Source of the DNA: Haloarcula sp. H-GB4
GTDB lineage: Archaea > Halobacteriota > Halobacteria > Halobacteriales > Haloarculaceae
Length of the DNA stretch: 64,000 bases
Direction: 5' to 3'
Assembly: GCF_030848575.1 (NCBI RefSeq)
Contig: NZ_JAVDDX010000005.1
Span: 62,001-126,000, forward strand
This document shows positions 24,892 to 34,045 of this stretch, piece after piece; positions within the stretch are counted from its first letter, which is position 1, and the number at the start of each line of letters is the position of its first letter. The notes beneath the pieces were generated by a model. The model searched no databases. It was given only the letters and a program-made list of their open reading frames with translations, and was not told where the DNA came from. Both the position numbers and the translations under genes were made by a program.

Positions 24892-26100
24892 TCAGAGATT
24901 GTCCAGCGTCATTTGTTTCATTGGGCCGCCAATATCGGTGTGCCCATCATTGAACTGCTCAAGATTGAGCGAGCCGGATCGCAGAGTATTTATTCTCTCT
25001 CTGTCATTTGAATCCAACTCAAAGCCGTAGACAGCTTCTTTAAGATAATACCCGAGTGACTCGCTCAAGTATGGGGGAACCGCGTTGCCTATCTGTTGTC
25101 GTACAGAGACCAGACCACCGTCGAAGCGGTACCAGTCGGGGAACGTTTGGAGTCGAGCCCCTTCGCGTGGTGTGAGCCCACGATCTTGGAACGGATGGAT
25201 ACAGCGAGCGCTCGAGGGCTTCGACATATTTGAGGTGATGGCAACTGCGGGCTCCCGAGAGTCCAGCCTGGAGTAGGAGTTATGATATCCTGAGGAAGGA
25301 GCCAACTCGTCTGGAATCTCACTCCGGTTACCGCCATCGGAGATGTGCGAAATCATCTCAACCATATCATCGGTGTGGTTGGCTGCCTGATGGAGTGTCA
25401 ACTCTTCATTCCCGTTCCGAAGGTCTTGCTGGAGAACCGTTTCCGGATCTGAATCGTACGCTGTCGCTTCTTTTCCAGCGCCTACGTGCGGAAGATCGCC
25501 GATCCCGTCCATCACCCCGGGAGTCTCAACGGGATCAATCTCGAACCCATCGATTGAGTGAGCTGGAGCGCTACCCTTGAATGCGAGTACGATTAGACGT
25601 CGGCGGTGCTGCGGGACCCCGAAGTCCGATGCAGTCACGACGTGTGGTGTCACCTCGTAACCGATGTTGTTGAACGATTCCTTAACAGCGTCTAGGAATC
25701 GACCGTCGTCGGTGTTCTCCATTCCACGGACGTTCTCGAAAAGCGCTGCCTCGGGTTGAAGTTCGTTTACCCACTGGATGAAATAAGTGAAGAGATGGTT
25801 CCGATCATCGGAGCCATCGGGACTAACGACTTCTGAGAATCCCTGGCATGGCGGCCCACCGGCAACCAAGTCAACCGTGTCATGTCCCACGAGGTCTGTA
25901 ATCTCAGAAGTATCAACATCGCGGATATCCATCGTCATCTCTTCGGCCTTGACTTCGTCGCGGTTGCGTGCGAACGTTGACCGCGCATCGTCGTCGACTT
26001 CGACAGCGTGCACGAGGTCGAATCCGGCTTTCTCAAGGCCCAGCGACAGCCCACCAGCACCGGCAAACAAATCGACGTAACTCAGTCCCTGAGAGCTCAT
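24892..26100 (-). CDS. DNA (cytosine-5) methyltransferase
   Basis: A 402-residue protein with the m5C methyltransferase motifs in order: YVDLFAGAGGLSLGLEKAGF (SAM binding, residue 8 on), DLVAGGPPCQGFSEV (catalytic Cys, about residue 87), FENVRGMEN, and QIGNAVPPYL near the C-terminus. The target-recognition region lies between about residues 190 and 310. It transfers a methyl group from SAM to C5 of cytosine in a specific site. It starts 173 bp from the divergent gene 26274-27428, a predicted restriction enzyme, so the pair looks like a type II restriction-modification system. Confidence 0.9.
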   Translation of the reverse strand: MSSQGLSYVDLFAGAGGLSLGLEKAGFDLVHAVEVDDDARSTFARNRDEVKAEEMTMDIRDVDTSEITDLVGHDTVDLVAGGPPCQGFSEVVSPDGSDDRNHLFTYFIQWVNELQPEAALFENVRGMENTDDGRFLDAVKESFNNIGYEVTPHVVTASDFGVPQHRRRLIVLAFKGSAPAHSIDGFEIDPVETPGVMDGIGDLPHVGAGKEATAYDSDPETVLQQDLRNGNEELTLHQAANHTDDMVEMISHISDGGNRSEIPDELAPSSGYHNSYSRLDSREPAVAITSNMSKPSSARCIHPFQDRGLTPREGARLQTFPDWYRFDGGLVSVRQQIGNAVPPYLSESLGYYLKEAVYGFELDSNDRERINTLRSGSLNLEQFNDGHTDIGGPMKQMTLDNL

Positions 26101-26273
26101 CTACTACGGCATTGTGCCAGATTGTATTTAATCGTTCGTAGTCGCCAGATAGATGACTCTGCTATTCGTAGATAGATACCATTTCGTAATCTTAAACCGA
26201 ATAGTGAGCCTCACCGATACTATCGCTACATGGCCATGACGGACGACAATCACTCGACGACTCTGCTGTCAAT

Positions 26274-27428
26274 ATGAACTACGAACGCTCGGACGAGGAG
26301 CAGGCGGCAATCGAAGCGTTCCTTTCCGACTACTTCCCGGAGCTGTACGACGACGAGGTCCAGACAACACTGACTGAGAGTGCATCGGAACCAAGGGAGA
26401 TATCCGATGCCGAAGACGCGGAAATTAGGACCCTCCTCAAATCAGTAGATGAGGAATTCGGCACCTCGAAGGGAACGCTGGGCTTGGCAATCGACTTTCT
26501 GATGATTGCCGAGCAGCTCTCACGCGAAGACGACCGGCTGTCTGGGTTCCAACCCGATATTGACCGCGAGACTATCCTAAACTGGTACGAAAACACCGCG
26601 AAGACGACACTCACACCGAAGTACGACGGAACTCGCTACGGGATTCGACCAGTTCACAATGACGTAATCGAACTGTTCCGATCGGATTTACTCCGAACGA
26701 ACTTCCCTAGCTCACCCGGACACCATACCGGCGAGTGGGAGCGGTACGATCACATGCTGGAGTCGAGTTTCCGACTCTCCAGTGAAGGCCGTCACGAGGC
26801 TGTCCAGCAAGTCTTCGATCTCGGCCTGGACCGGCTGGCCGCGCGGGACTTCGACAAGCGTGACCCACCCTTCCCGAACCCGTTTGTCGAGGTTTTGAAC
26901 CACTACCAGCGGTCGCACCCAGACGAAGAGGGAGGACTCACCTACCAAGCGATGGCGTACGGCTACGTCCGTACCAACTGGTCGCACCTCTCGTTCCGGG
27001 CCAGCAAGGTCCGAACTGGGTCAGCTCGACAGCACCGTCAAGGCGACATCGACGGCTACTACGGACCCGACCTGATGCTGTCCGTGGAGGTGAAAGACCG
27101 CCATATTGACGATTCGACCGTCTACAAGGAGTTCGAGGCGATGATGGATCTCGCGGAACGGACCAACGTCGTAGTTGTTGGCATCTGCACCTCCGTGACT
27201 GAGAACGCAGCGGCCACGCTTGAAGAAGCCGGCGTCGAAATCGTCACCGACCAAGACCTCGAGGACGAACTGCAGGTCTGGGACTATCACAAACAGAACC
27301 GGGCAATCCAGGGGATGGTCCATTTCCTAAGCAGCATCGAAGAGGATCCTGCAGCTGTACAGCGGCTACTTCGGTTCATCCAGAGTGTTGATCCAGAGAA
27401 TCCGGCGCTAGCGCATCTTTCGGATTGA
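26274..27428 (+). CDS. Putative type II restriction endonuclease (SacI-like)
   Basis: A 384-residue protein. Around residues 230-275 it has AYGYVRTNWSHLSFRASKVR and a core GPDLMLSVEVKDRHID, a PD-(D/E)xK-type active site (Asp, then Glu-x-Lys). The overall pattern reminds me of the SacI family (recognition GAGCTC), but I cannot verify that. It stands divergent to the m5C methyltransferase at 24892-26100; divergent R and M genes share a promoter region and need methylation first. The Glu and Lys of the core are present, so the enzyme looks intact. Confidence 0.6.
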   Translation: MNYERSDEEQAAIEAFLSDYFPELYDDEVQTTLTESASEPREISDAEDAEIRTLLKSVDEEFGTSKGTLGLAIDFLMIAEQLSREDDRLSGFQPDIDRETILNWYENTAKTTLTPKYDGTRYGIRPVHNDVIELFRSDLLRTNFPSSPGHHTGEWERYDHMLESSFRLSSEGRHEAVQQVFDLGLDRLAARDFDKRDPPFPNPFVEVLNHYQRSHPDEEGGLTYQAMAYGYVRTNWSHLSFRASKVRTGSARQHRQGDIDGYYGPDLMLSVEVKDRHIDDSTVYKEFEAMMDLAERTNVVVVGICTSVTENAAATLEEAGVEIVTDQDLEDELQVWDYHKQNRAIQGMVHFLSSIEEDPAAVQRLLRFIQSVDPENPALAHLSD

Positions 27429-27535
27429 TTTATACCAAAGGCAGTAAACCTGAGTGAGATTCGAAATTGAATCAGGGACTGATTTAGTAGCCAGTAAATT
27501 CAAAAATCAAGCACGGGCTGTTCAACAGTCCATTA

Positions 27536-28237
27536 TTAGGAATTTCCATTTATCTCTTTGGCAAGAAGGGAGACATACGTTTCACCAGCAATGTTAAAAT
27601 ACTGTAACATTGAGAAAGAGATAATGAATATCGCGAATGACGCAGTTGTGGTAATGAACATTTGCTCCGATTGCTCAATGCTGAACTGAATTCCAGATGA
27701 CAGAATTAGAATTACTATACCAAAATTTGATATTCTTAAGTTTTGCATAAACTCATGAACTGTCTTTTGCCACGCCGTTCTTCGGCTAAGATCTAAGTCC
27801 AACAGTATAAGATCATAAAGATGGTCGGCATTGCTCGGCTTTATTTCGATGGGGTAAGACGAGAGTTCCTGTTCAAAGTCAACATTAAGTTCTGATTCTA
27901 CTCCATTCTCAATTTCCCATTCATGGCCAAGTTTGGATTGAAGTCGCCTGTTCACCTTACTCCAAAGTGGTAAATATGCCTCCTCTCGATAAACGCGATA
28001 TAATAGTCGATTGAAATCGGCTGGGGTCTTGAAATACGTAGCTCGAATCTGATCAATGAATATTCCGGCAACAAAAAATACCAATATTCCTATTACGATA
28101 TTGACGTTGTCGGTAGCTGGTGCTATATTTGCACCCAGATACAAGGAGAGAATTATGGGGCTCAGAAGGAATCCGCCAGGGATTGCATATACAAGGATTT
28201 GGCCAATATCGAACCCGAATGGACTACTTTCACTCAT
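27536..28237 (-). CDS. Membrane protein with four predicted helices
   Basis: From the ATG at 28237 the protein has 233 residues (MSESSPFGFDIGQ...). Two helices lie at about residues 16-36 and 43-64 and two near the C-terminus (about 165-185 and 195-215), separated by a 90-residue cytoplasmic-type middle. The gene is clearly AT-richer than its surroundings. Family not recognised. An upstream in-frame ATG at 28264 would add nine residues. It is a lone gene on the minus strand. Confidence 0.6.
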   Translation of the reverse strand: MSESSPFGFDIGQILVYAIPGGFLLSPIILSLYLGANIAPATDNVNIVIGILVFFVAGIFIDQIRATYFKTPADFNRLLYRVYREEAYLPLWSKVNRRLQSKLGHEWEIENGVESELNVDFEQELSSYPIEIKPSNADHLYDLILLDLDLSRRTAWQKTVHEFMQNLRISNFGIVILILSSGIQFSIEQSEQMFITTTASFAIFIISFSMLQYFNIAGETYVSLLAKEINGNS

Positions 28238-28604
28238 TTTTGACCTAGTTAGTATGTTTCTCACTATCCAAGACGAGATTTATAGTAGGCTGTGGTAAGT
28301 GTCTCACGTTCAACTGTTCACTCGGCTCTCGCTGGTTTCGGTCTGCGGTTTCGTGTACGGCCCCGTGGATTTTAGTGACGAGTCTGCCGTGACGAGATAT
28401 CAACAGACCTCTTGACGTAATCAACGACTTCTTGTACGCTTTCGATATTCAAAGACGGCGATGAAAAGTTTCTCTGGGTAGGTCTTTAGGTATCTGTCCA
28501 CTTTCTCTATTTGACGTTATATTTGGTAGAGAATTACCCCTCCTTACTGGGTTCTTGCCCTTTAGGAAGTTATTGAAAACATCCGTTTTGGAAATCGCGT
28601 CAAG
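28238..28604. other. Gene-free stretch with a possible coding scrap
   Basis: On the minus strand, about 28380-28500 shows short coding-like stretches in two frames (DRYLKTYPEKLFIAVFE in one, SLNIESVQEVVDYVKRSVD in the next), which could be a frameshifted gene end. Too short to call as a gene. Confidence 0.25.
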
Positions 28605-28850
28605 CTAATCGTCATATGTATTTATTTCGCCATTCAAATACTTTTCTCCACGTTCTGTAATATCGTAGACCCCATTTCCAATCGGTCGCAATAGAGCGTA
28701 GTCAGCCAATTTTCGACATCGACGCGAGACCGTTGCATTCGAAACCTTAACTGATTCAGTGATGTCTCCGACAGAGGCTGCACCATTCTCGCTCAAGAAT
28801 TCCATAATGCGGTCGTCCCAGATTGTCATCCACGCCCCAGATTTTCGCAT
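28605..28850 (-). CDS. Winged-helix regulator (phiH1-repressor-like)
   Basis: An 81-residue protein starting MRKSGAWMTIWDDRIMEFL. This N-terminus, followed by GDITESVKVSNATVSRRCRK and LLRPIGNGVYDITERGEKYL, matches the small haloarchaeal winged-helix regulators related to the phage phiH1 repressor. It is a complete domain: helix-turn-helix then a wing with G-N-G-V-Y. Usually an autorepressor or prophage-type regulator; here it stands alone in an AT-rich area with the membrane gene 27536-28237 downstream on the same strand. Confidence 0.8.
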   Translation of the reverse strand: MRKSGAWMTIWDDRIMEFLSENGAASVGDITESVKVSNATVSRRCRKLADYALLRPIGNGVYDITERGEKYLNGEINTYDD

Positions 28851-29164
28851 TGATTTCTACTCTGACGCCATCTTTCGTATTTGTCTTGCTATTTACTCTG
28901 AAGCAATACTATTCCAGATATGGCTAAGCGTTACATTCTTGTAATTCTGACTTGGATATGTTATTGGGAGCCACTTGCTGTTCACGAGCTAGATGCTCTA
29001 CACCATAGAAAACGAGCCTGTGCTGGAACAAAGACCCTGACAACGTGGTTCCTGAGGACCCGAATGACAGAAACCACTCACGCGGGCCGTTTGGCCCGTA
29101 CTGGCGAATTCGCATGGTACAGTGTAAAAAACATGATTTCATGTCATAAGACGGGGGTCAGGCC
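28851..29164. other. Gene-free stretch
   Basis: AT-rich at its left end and GC-richer at its right. It probably contains the promoter of the regulator at 28605-28850. Both strands show only broken frames. Confidence 0.4.
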
Positions 29165-29479
29165 ATGAACGGCCTCAGCGACGAGGCGCGAGCGTTTGCA
29201 GCCGATTTGCTACCGCTGCTCAGCCGGGCTGACGCGCCGTTACCGGAGTTATTCCATGCAGTACTGCTTGAAGCCGAGCAAGACCCAGAGTATGACTACG
29301 ACGGGACAACAGAGTATACTCCGGAAGGCGTTAGGCAAACCGCCGATGGGCCAGATCTTTTCACAATTGCCGTTGATGACGACCTCTCACAGGAACTGAC
29401 CAGCGACCCTGATGCTGTTGATAAGTCTCGGGCAGCGCTCAGGTTGCGGTTCGACGGTGTGGAGATGCGGTCCGACTGA
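29165..29479 (+). CDS. Small acidic protein, unknown function
   Basis: A 104-residue acidic protein (MNGLSDEARAFAADLLPLLS...). The N-terminal 40 residues are helical (PELFHAVLLEAEQDPEYD). A more polar middle and a beta-type end with DKSRAALRLRFDGVEMRSD follow. The ATG at 29165 is right at the start of the protein-like part. No family recognised; composition is typical of haloarchaea. Confidence 0.5.
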   Translation: MNGLSDEARAFAADLLPLLSRADAPLPELFHAVLLEAEQDPEYDYDGTTEYTPEGVRQTADGPDLFTIAVDDDLSQELTSDPDAVDKSRAALRLRFDGVEMRSD

Positions 29480-29624
29480 GAGGAGAATACGACAATGTGC
29501 CATATGTGATATTATCGGGCTATTACGAGACATTCGGGGGTGGTCTAGCTAATATACCTGTTCTGCCCTCCGGTGTTATACAGTCTTGCGACTATTTCTG
29601 TTCCGGCACCAGCGAAACCTATAC

Positions 29625-29912
29625 CTAACTGAATGTCTCCTCATATAAGAAGTCGATAAGCGCCGATGCAAGAGTGAAGACATTCGCAGTCACAAAAATA
29701 GTCTGCGTTCTCTAGCCCCAGAATCTGTAGAAATTAAACTGCGTCATTTTTCGCCGCCGTCTCTTCGTTGTACTCCGGTTCATAGACTTTAGAGCGAAGA
29801 TCGCCTTGAAAATAATCCGTTGTATTCTCAGTAAGCGTCTCATTTGAATAGCTGACATATCTGTCCAAGGCCCTACTGAAACTTGTGCCTCAACTTCTCC
29901 GTTCTCCAACAA
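29625..29912 (-). pseudogene. Possible small gene interrupted by a stop
   Basis: A minus frame from the ATG at 29912 reads MLENGEVEAQVSVGPW and then a basic part, reaching TAG at 29712-29714. The same frame continues without a start as RTQTIFVTANVFTLASALID and ends ...LYEETFS at 29625. This is consistent with one short gene, ending in a hydrophobic segment, broken by a single stop. The other parts of the gap 29480-30013 show nothing. Confidence 0.25.
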
Positions 29913-30013
29913 TCACCTATGCTGACCGTCCATCAAGAATCAAATAGTGGCTGTGAACAGTTCTGTGACACGCTGTGTTTTCACAGTAACCGTACGCTCT
30001 GCCGATACGACAG

Positions 30014-31012
30014 CTACCGTTCCCACGGGAAGGAGCCATGACGCTCGCGATAGGCTTCGATCTGGTCCAGAAACTCCTGCTCCTGGAAGTCAGGCTCGTC
30101 GCCGTGGATATCCTCCGGTGAGACACCGTCGGGAAGATGCTCATAGCCTGTGGCCTCCTCCGTGTCATCCTCCTGTTCGGGCTCGTGTCGGTGCTGTCCA
30201 CACTCCCTGCAAATCCAGATCAGCCGGTCAAGATGTGAATGGCACTCGAACCCGTCGAGCCCGTGTGACTCGTGTCCCGTTATGGCGCCACACTGCCGAC
30301 AGTGGAACTCGACCCCAACTGTCCCCAACTCTGATCTCGCCTGATGGCGCTGCACGATGCCGGGAACAAGCCAGTACGTGCCGTTGTCCTGCTGGAACTC
30401 GTCTCTGAGCCGCTGGAACTCCGAGCGGTCGGTGACCGACGACCCGTCCTCAAGATAGACTCGTGGCTGGACATCGGACTCGTCCCAATCGGTCTGCTCG
30501 TCGGCTGTCTCTAAGAGCATCTGTCCGCGGTCCTCATCAATCATGGTTTCGGTCGGAAGCTCAGGCCACCCTTTGGTGAGATTGGTGGCTGGCTCACTGC
30601 CGAACGCTGCACGGCACTTCACCGTTCCGTGAGAGGTGTCCTCGCCGCTCGCGATACTATCAGAGATGGAGAAGGCCGCAGCGCCGAGGGCTCGTGCGTG
30701 GAAGGTAGTGTTCGCCTCGACGAGCGCGAGCACGACTCGGCCGAATGTCCACTCTTCGAGTGGGCTGTCATCTTGGTCGTCGGTAGGCGTCTCTGAGACG
30801 CTTGTGTGAGCGCAGAACGGACACTGGCGTTCATCCCGAGGGATATCTTTCCCACAGGTCGCACAGGTTCGAGAAGCATCTTCCGTCCCGCTTGGGTACC
30901 TACGGGATTCGAGGACACGTTCCCGCCCGTTCCCCCTCGATTTAGGGTCCGAACTTGCTGCACCACGGATGTCTGCGGGGTCAAACTCGGGGTTCCGATC
31001 CGTCACACACAT
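30014..31012 (-). CDS. Zinc-finger protein, unknown function
   Basis: The ATG at 31012 gives 332 residues (MCVTDRNPEFDPAD...). Two upstream Met codons exist, but the TATA-like TTTAAA at 31032-31037 lies too close to them, so 31012 suits a leaderless transcript. Two zinc-binding regions are visible: CATCGKDIPRDERQCPFC (about residues 54-71), a treble-clef-type ribbon, and CRQCG...CRECGQH near 240-275. The middle is acidic and not recognised. The protein probably binds nucleic acid or a protein partner. Not clearly related to any neighbour. Confidence 0.6.
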   Translation of the reverse strand: MCVTDRNPEFDPADIRGAASSDPKSRGNGRERVLESRRYPSGTEDASRTCATCGKDIPRDERQCPFCAHTSVSETPTDDQDDSPLEEWTFGRVVLALVEANTTFHARALGAAAFSISDSIASGEDTSHGTVKCRAAFGSEPATNLTKGWPELPTETMIDEDRGQMLLETADEQTDWDESDVQPRVYLEDGSSVTDRSEFQRLRDEFQQDNGTYWLVPGIVQRHQARSELGTVGVEFHCRQCGAITGHESHGLDGFECHSHLDRLIWICRECGQHRHEPEQEDDTEEATGYEHLPDGVSPEDIHGDEPDFQEQEFLDQIEAYRERHGSFPWER

Positions 31013-31031
31013 AGTTGCGTTCATCATCGTA

Positions 31032-31037
31032 TTTAAA
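31032..31037 (-). promoter_or_regulatory. TATA-like element before the zinc-finger gene
   Basis: TTTAAA (palindromic) about 20-25 bp upstream of the ATG at 31012. That is the spacing expected for a haloarchaeal leaderless transcript. The B-recognition element is not clear. Confidence 0.4.
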
Positions 31038-31117
31038 CCTCCAGCTTAGAGGTGGCGCAAAATAGACCGAGGCCGTCTAGGACGTAACTGCCGTACGGCC
31101 GTGTCCTGTTGAGGAAC

Positions 31118-32452
31118 TCATTGACCCGCTTCTGATGGGACGCCGTCCTGATTCAGAAGCGCCTGTGGGGACGCTGCATGGGCAAGACCGATTAGTAGTG
31201 GTTCAACTGCTGCGAGCGTGAGTGGATGGCCATACGGACTGGTATCAGCTCCGGAATGCCAAGCATGGACCCATAGATACGTCGGCTGGGACAGTTGGCG
31301 AGATTCGGATTCGAACAGCGCATCTGCCCAGTGCTGTTTTCGCTCATCATCGCCCAGCAGCGACATCGAGAGTTCACCAATGTGCCAGTAATCACCATCA
31401 CCCCAGCGGGCGAAGCTCCGTGTCGCAGGTCGATCCTGTGCGATTTCAGTAAAATTCGAACTCAGCTCTCGCTTCTTGCCGTAGGCTTCTGCCTTCCCGA
31501 TGTATTGAGGACTGATATCAGCCGGCGTCGCTTCGTCTACTGGGGCCGTGAGCTGGTACATGATGTACAACAGCCCATCATACCCGTCGTCTCGAATACC
31601 AGTCTCATCAACGCACTTGCGGCCTTCACGACGAATCCGATCATCAATTGTATCTGATCGTGCGAGGCGTCCAGTATCGGTCAATCGAACCCGACCGGAC
31701 TCATCCGCATCGAACAGGTGAATTGGGTCGTTCATCTCAGGGTCACGGAGATCAGAAAGCAGGTAGTTCTCTAACCAGTTGTTCCACAGTTCCAGTTTTG
31801 AGGCTGATGGCTCCTGTTCTCTCTGATCGGGTGACCTTACCCGCTCTAAGGTGGGATCCTCCTCTGTAATCCAGTCGGGACCGGCCTTCCCGATTTCGTA
31901 GAGGGTCCGATTGGGAACGAACTCCCGGTTCGCGAAGACACGATCATACTGCTCCATCGATTCGACAAGACCAACGAGCTTTGCTTCCAGTTCCTGTCGA
32001 TAGGTCGGATGTCCGTACGGGCCGCGTGTGTTCTCATCGAGTTCGTATATCCACGCATAGAGCGAGCCTGATGCCTGTTCGTAGACAGTTGCCATATGGT
32101 CGTACTTCGAGAAGCTTCCCCAAGAGCCGTCGTCAGCCCACGCTTCCAGTGGTAGTGACTCCCGAATCTTCCGGGAGTGCTGCCCGAGTCGCGAACTGAT
32201 ATCGGTCGACTCACCGATGTATACGGGAATGACATCGCCGGGATCCGTTCCGTCACCATCGAGCAAATAGAGCAGATACAGATATTCGCCATCATTCTTG
32301 CCCCATTTGTAGCTCCCGAGCTCATCGCTCGTAGTAAGACCGTCGTCCGTTTCTGCAAGAAGCGGAACTGGGTCTGGCGTCTCTGACTCAGCAATGTCTA
32401 TGATGAGCGTGTCAGCAAGCCACTGCTCCCATCTGGCGACGTGTGCGACCAT
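31118..32452 (-). CDS. Protein with two GIY-YIG-like halves
   Basis: A 444-residue protein. The first half has YLYLLYLLDGDGTDPGDV then PVYIGESTDISSRLGQHSRK: a Y-x-LY, YIG and downstream Arg as in GIY-YIG nucleases. A later Glu in YRQELEAKLVG is in the place of the catalytic Glu. The second half repeats the plan weakly: GLLYIMYQLTAP, then SPQYIGKAEAYGKKRE and LAAVEPLLIGLAHA. Each half also has a conserved tail with G-P/SPYGHP. The second copy lacks some typical residues and may be structural. It could be a DNA-cutting enzyme or a GIY-YIG-derived binding protein. Confidence 0.7.
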   Translation of the reverse strand: MVAHVARWEQWLADTLIIDIAESETPDPVPLLAETDDGLTTSDELGSYKWGKNDGEYLYLLYLLDGDGTDPGDVIPVYIGESTDISSRLGQHSRKIRESLPLEAWADDGSWGSFSKYDHMATVYEQASGSLYAWIYELDENTRGPYGHPTYRQELEAKLVGLVESMEQYDRVFANREFVPNRTLYEIGKAGPDWITEEDPTLERVRSPDQREQEPSASKLELWNNWLENYLLSDLRDPEMNDPIHLFDADESGRVRLTDTGRLARSDTIDDRIRREGRKCVDETGIRDDGYDGLLYIMYQLTAPVDEATPADISPQYIGKAEAYGKKRELSSNFTEIAQDRPATRSFARWGDGDYWHIGELSMSLLGDDERKQHWADALFESESRQLSQPTYLWVHAWHSGADTSPYGHPLTLAAVEPLLIGLAHAASPQALLNQDGVPSEAGQ

Positions 32453-32595
32453 CTATCTTGGCCAGAACAGGCCGTCAGAAAAACGTGTTTCGTCAGTCTG
32501 ACGACTAACTTGCCGCCGCGACCGTAGAACGCATCCACGGCGCTATATCCTCGGAACAGGCCGATGAGGACCACCACTCACGGTATCCGAAACCG

Positions 32596-32946
32596 CTAGT
32601 AGTCTTTCGGCTCGTCTGTCTCGAGTGACTGGAGTAGGTCTTGGGTTGTATCGATGAGTGTCGACAGTCGGTCTTGATCGAACGACGTGATCTGTCCTGT
32701 CTCGGTATCGTAGGTGATCACGCCTGTCTTTTCGAGGACTGGCAAATGCAAGTGGTGCAACGCTTGCTCCGGGCTACTGGCGGACTGTGTCGAGATACTC
32801 GGTTCCTCTGGGAGTTCATCAGCAAGTGCCGCACGGTCCATTGGGATATCGCTCGGTGACAATTCCTCAATGATCTGGATTCGAGTCTCGTGTCGAAACA
32901 TCTCGAACCCATAGATAGCATCCTGCGTAGACGTATTGGCTGTCAT
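32596..32946 (-). CDS. ArsR-like winged-helix regulator (DUF7344-like)
   Basis: A 116-residue protein. It contains FEMFRHETRIQIIEEL (first helix of the winged helix), an inserted acidic and Ser-rich loop and HHLHLPVLEKTGVITYD (recognition helix and wing), then a tail with LIDTTQDLLQSLE. The family is common in haloarchaea and acts as DNA-binding regulators. It lies at the left border of the defence island, but on the opposite strand to the CARF gene; the 317-bp gap between them (32947-33263) may hold promoters for both. Confidence 0.7.
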   Translation of the reverse strand: MTANTSTQDAIYGFEMFRHETRIQIIEELSPSDIPMDRAALADELPEEPSISTQSASSPEQALHHLHLPVLEKTGVITYDTETGQITSFDQDRLSTLIDTTQDLLQSLETDEPKDY

Positions 32947-33263
32947 TTGACCCCCACCTTCGTGAGCGTTGCTGCCCGACTGTTTTGACTGGGAGCGACC
33001 AGCCCAAGACAGGGTAACTGGCTAGGGTGGTCGGCCCGCTGGTCGTCCTTCGCCCTATGAATAATATGGCTGTTCGACTGCATCTCGTCGCGTATCGACT
33101 GTGTCTGTGACTGCACAGGTACTTGGAGCGGGTGTCAATGAATGAGTGTTAGTACGGCAGTATCGTTACAATCATTACTATTTGAATGGTCGGCCAGTAT
33201 GCCGTATAATTCAGGCCGCGTCTGCGATGGCCACTGCACCTACAAGCCGAACACTGGCCCACC

Positions 33264-34028
33264 ATGGACTTTCCAGAGAATATTCACATCATGCCGTTTG
33301 GGTTTGAGAAGGACCGAATCGTCGAGACAGCGCTCGATTCGAACGCCGATAAGGTCGTCTTGTTAGACTGGCTCGATGGAATTGAACGCCCACCATATCA
33401 TGCGGATGTCCGCACGGCTCTCGCCGAGAGTCCTATCGAAACAACGGAAATCGAGTGCAATATTTTCGACCTGTACGAGACAATCTCCGTCATCGCCGAT
33501 CTGATCGTCAGTGAACACGCAGCCGGCAACAGGGTCTACGTCAACCTAGCTACGGGAAGCAAGATCACCGCAATCGGTGGAATGATCGCCTGTATGGTGA
33601 CCGGCAAGGCTGCACCGTACTACGTTCGCGCCGAGGAGTATGCGGCCGGTGACGAACCCGTCGGCCATGGCGTCGAGACGAAAATGGATCTCCCACAGTA
33701 CCCCATCGCAAAGCCAGACCCACAGCGGATTACAGTCCTTGGATATCTGGTTGCGGAACAGGACAATCTACGCGAAGGGCTCAGTTACTCCGTTCGCAAG
33801 AAGGATCTCATCGAGTTTGGTGAACAGGAGGAACTGCCGTTTGCAGTCCATTACGATGGCGATTCCTACAATGGCTACTATCGTCGGCTGGAAAATCACA
33901 TTCTCGACCCGCTATTGGAGAAGGAGTATATTGAGATTGAGGAGCGAGGCCGCCAGAAGATTGTCAAGCCAACCGAACTCGGTCGGAAATCGTACGTGGC
34001 GTTTCAGTATGTAGATGGTGGGGACTGA
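33264..34028 (+). CDS. CARF-type sensor / winged-helix regulator (HFX_2341 family)
   Basis: A 254-residue protein. The N-terminal ~140 residues form a CARF-like Rossmann fold: IHIMPFGFEKDRIVETAL opening the first strand and helix, NRVYVNLATGSKITAIGGMI as the nucleotide-binding loop and APYYVRAEEY after it. The C-terminal 100 residues hold a winged helix (ITVLGYLVAEQ, LIEFGEQEEL, GYYRRLENHIL, IVKPTELGR). I recognise it as the haloarchaeal HFX_2341 family. CARF domains bind cyclic oligonucleotides and related signals, so it may sense an alarm nucleotide and regulate genes. No CRISPR array is present here. Confidence 0.8.
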   Translation: MDFPENIHIMPFGFEKDRIVETALDSNADKVVLLDWLDGIERPPYHADVRTALAESPIETTEIECNIFDLYETISVIADLIVSEHAAGNRVYVNLATGSKITAIGGMIACMVTGKAAPYYVRAEEYAAGDEPVGHGVETKMDLPQYPIAKPDPQRITVLGYLVAEQDNLREGLSYSVRKKDLIEFGEQEELPFAVHYDGDSYNGYYRRLENHILDPLLEKEYIEIEERGRQKIVKPTELGRKSYVAFQYVDGGD

Positions 34029-34045
34029 TTTCGGTGACTGCGTAA

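Noticed and set aside
26093-26098. GAGCTC avoidance as evidence for a SacI-like system
   Set aside because: GAGCTC occurs in the methylase gene and at several other places in the window, so no avoidance could be claimed by eye.
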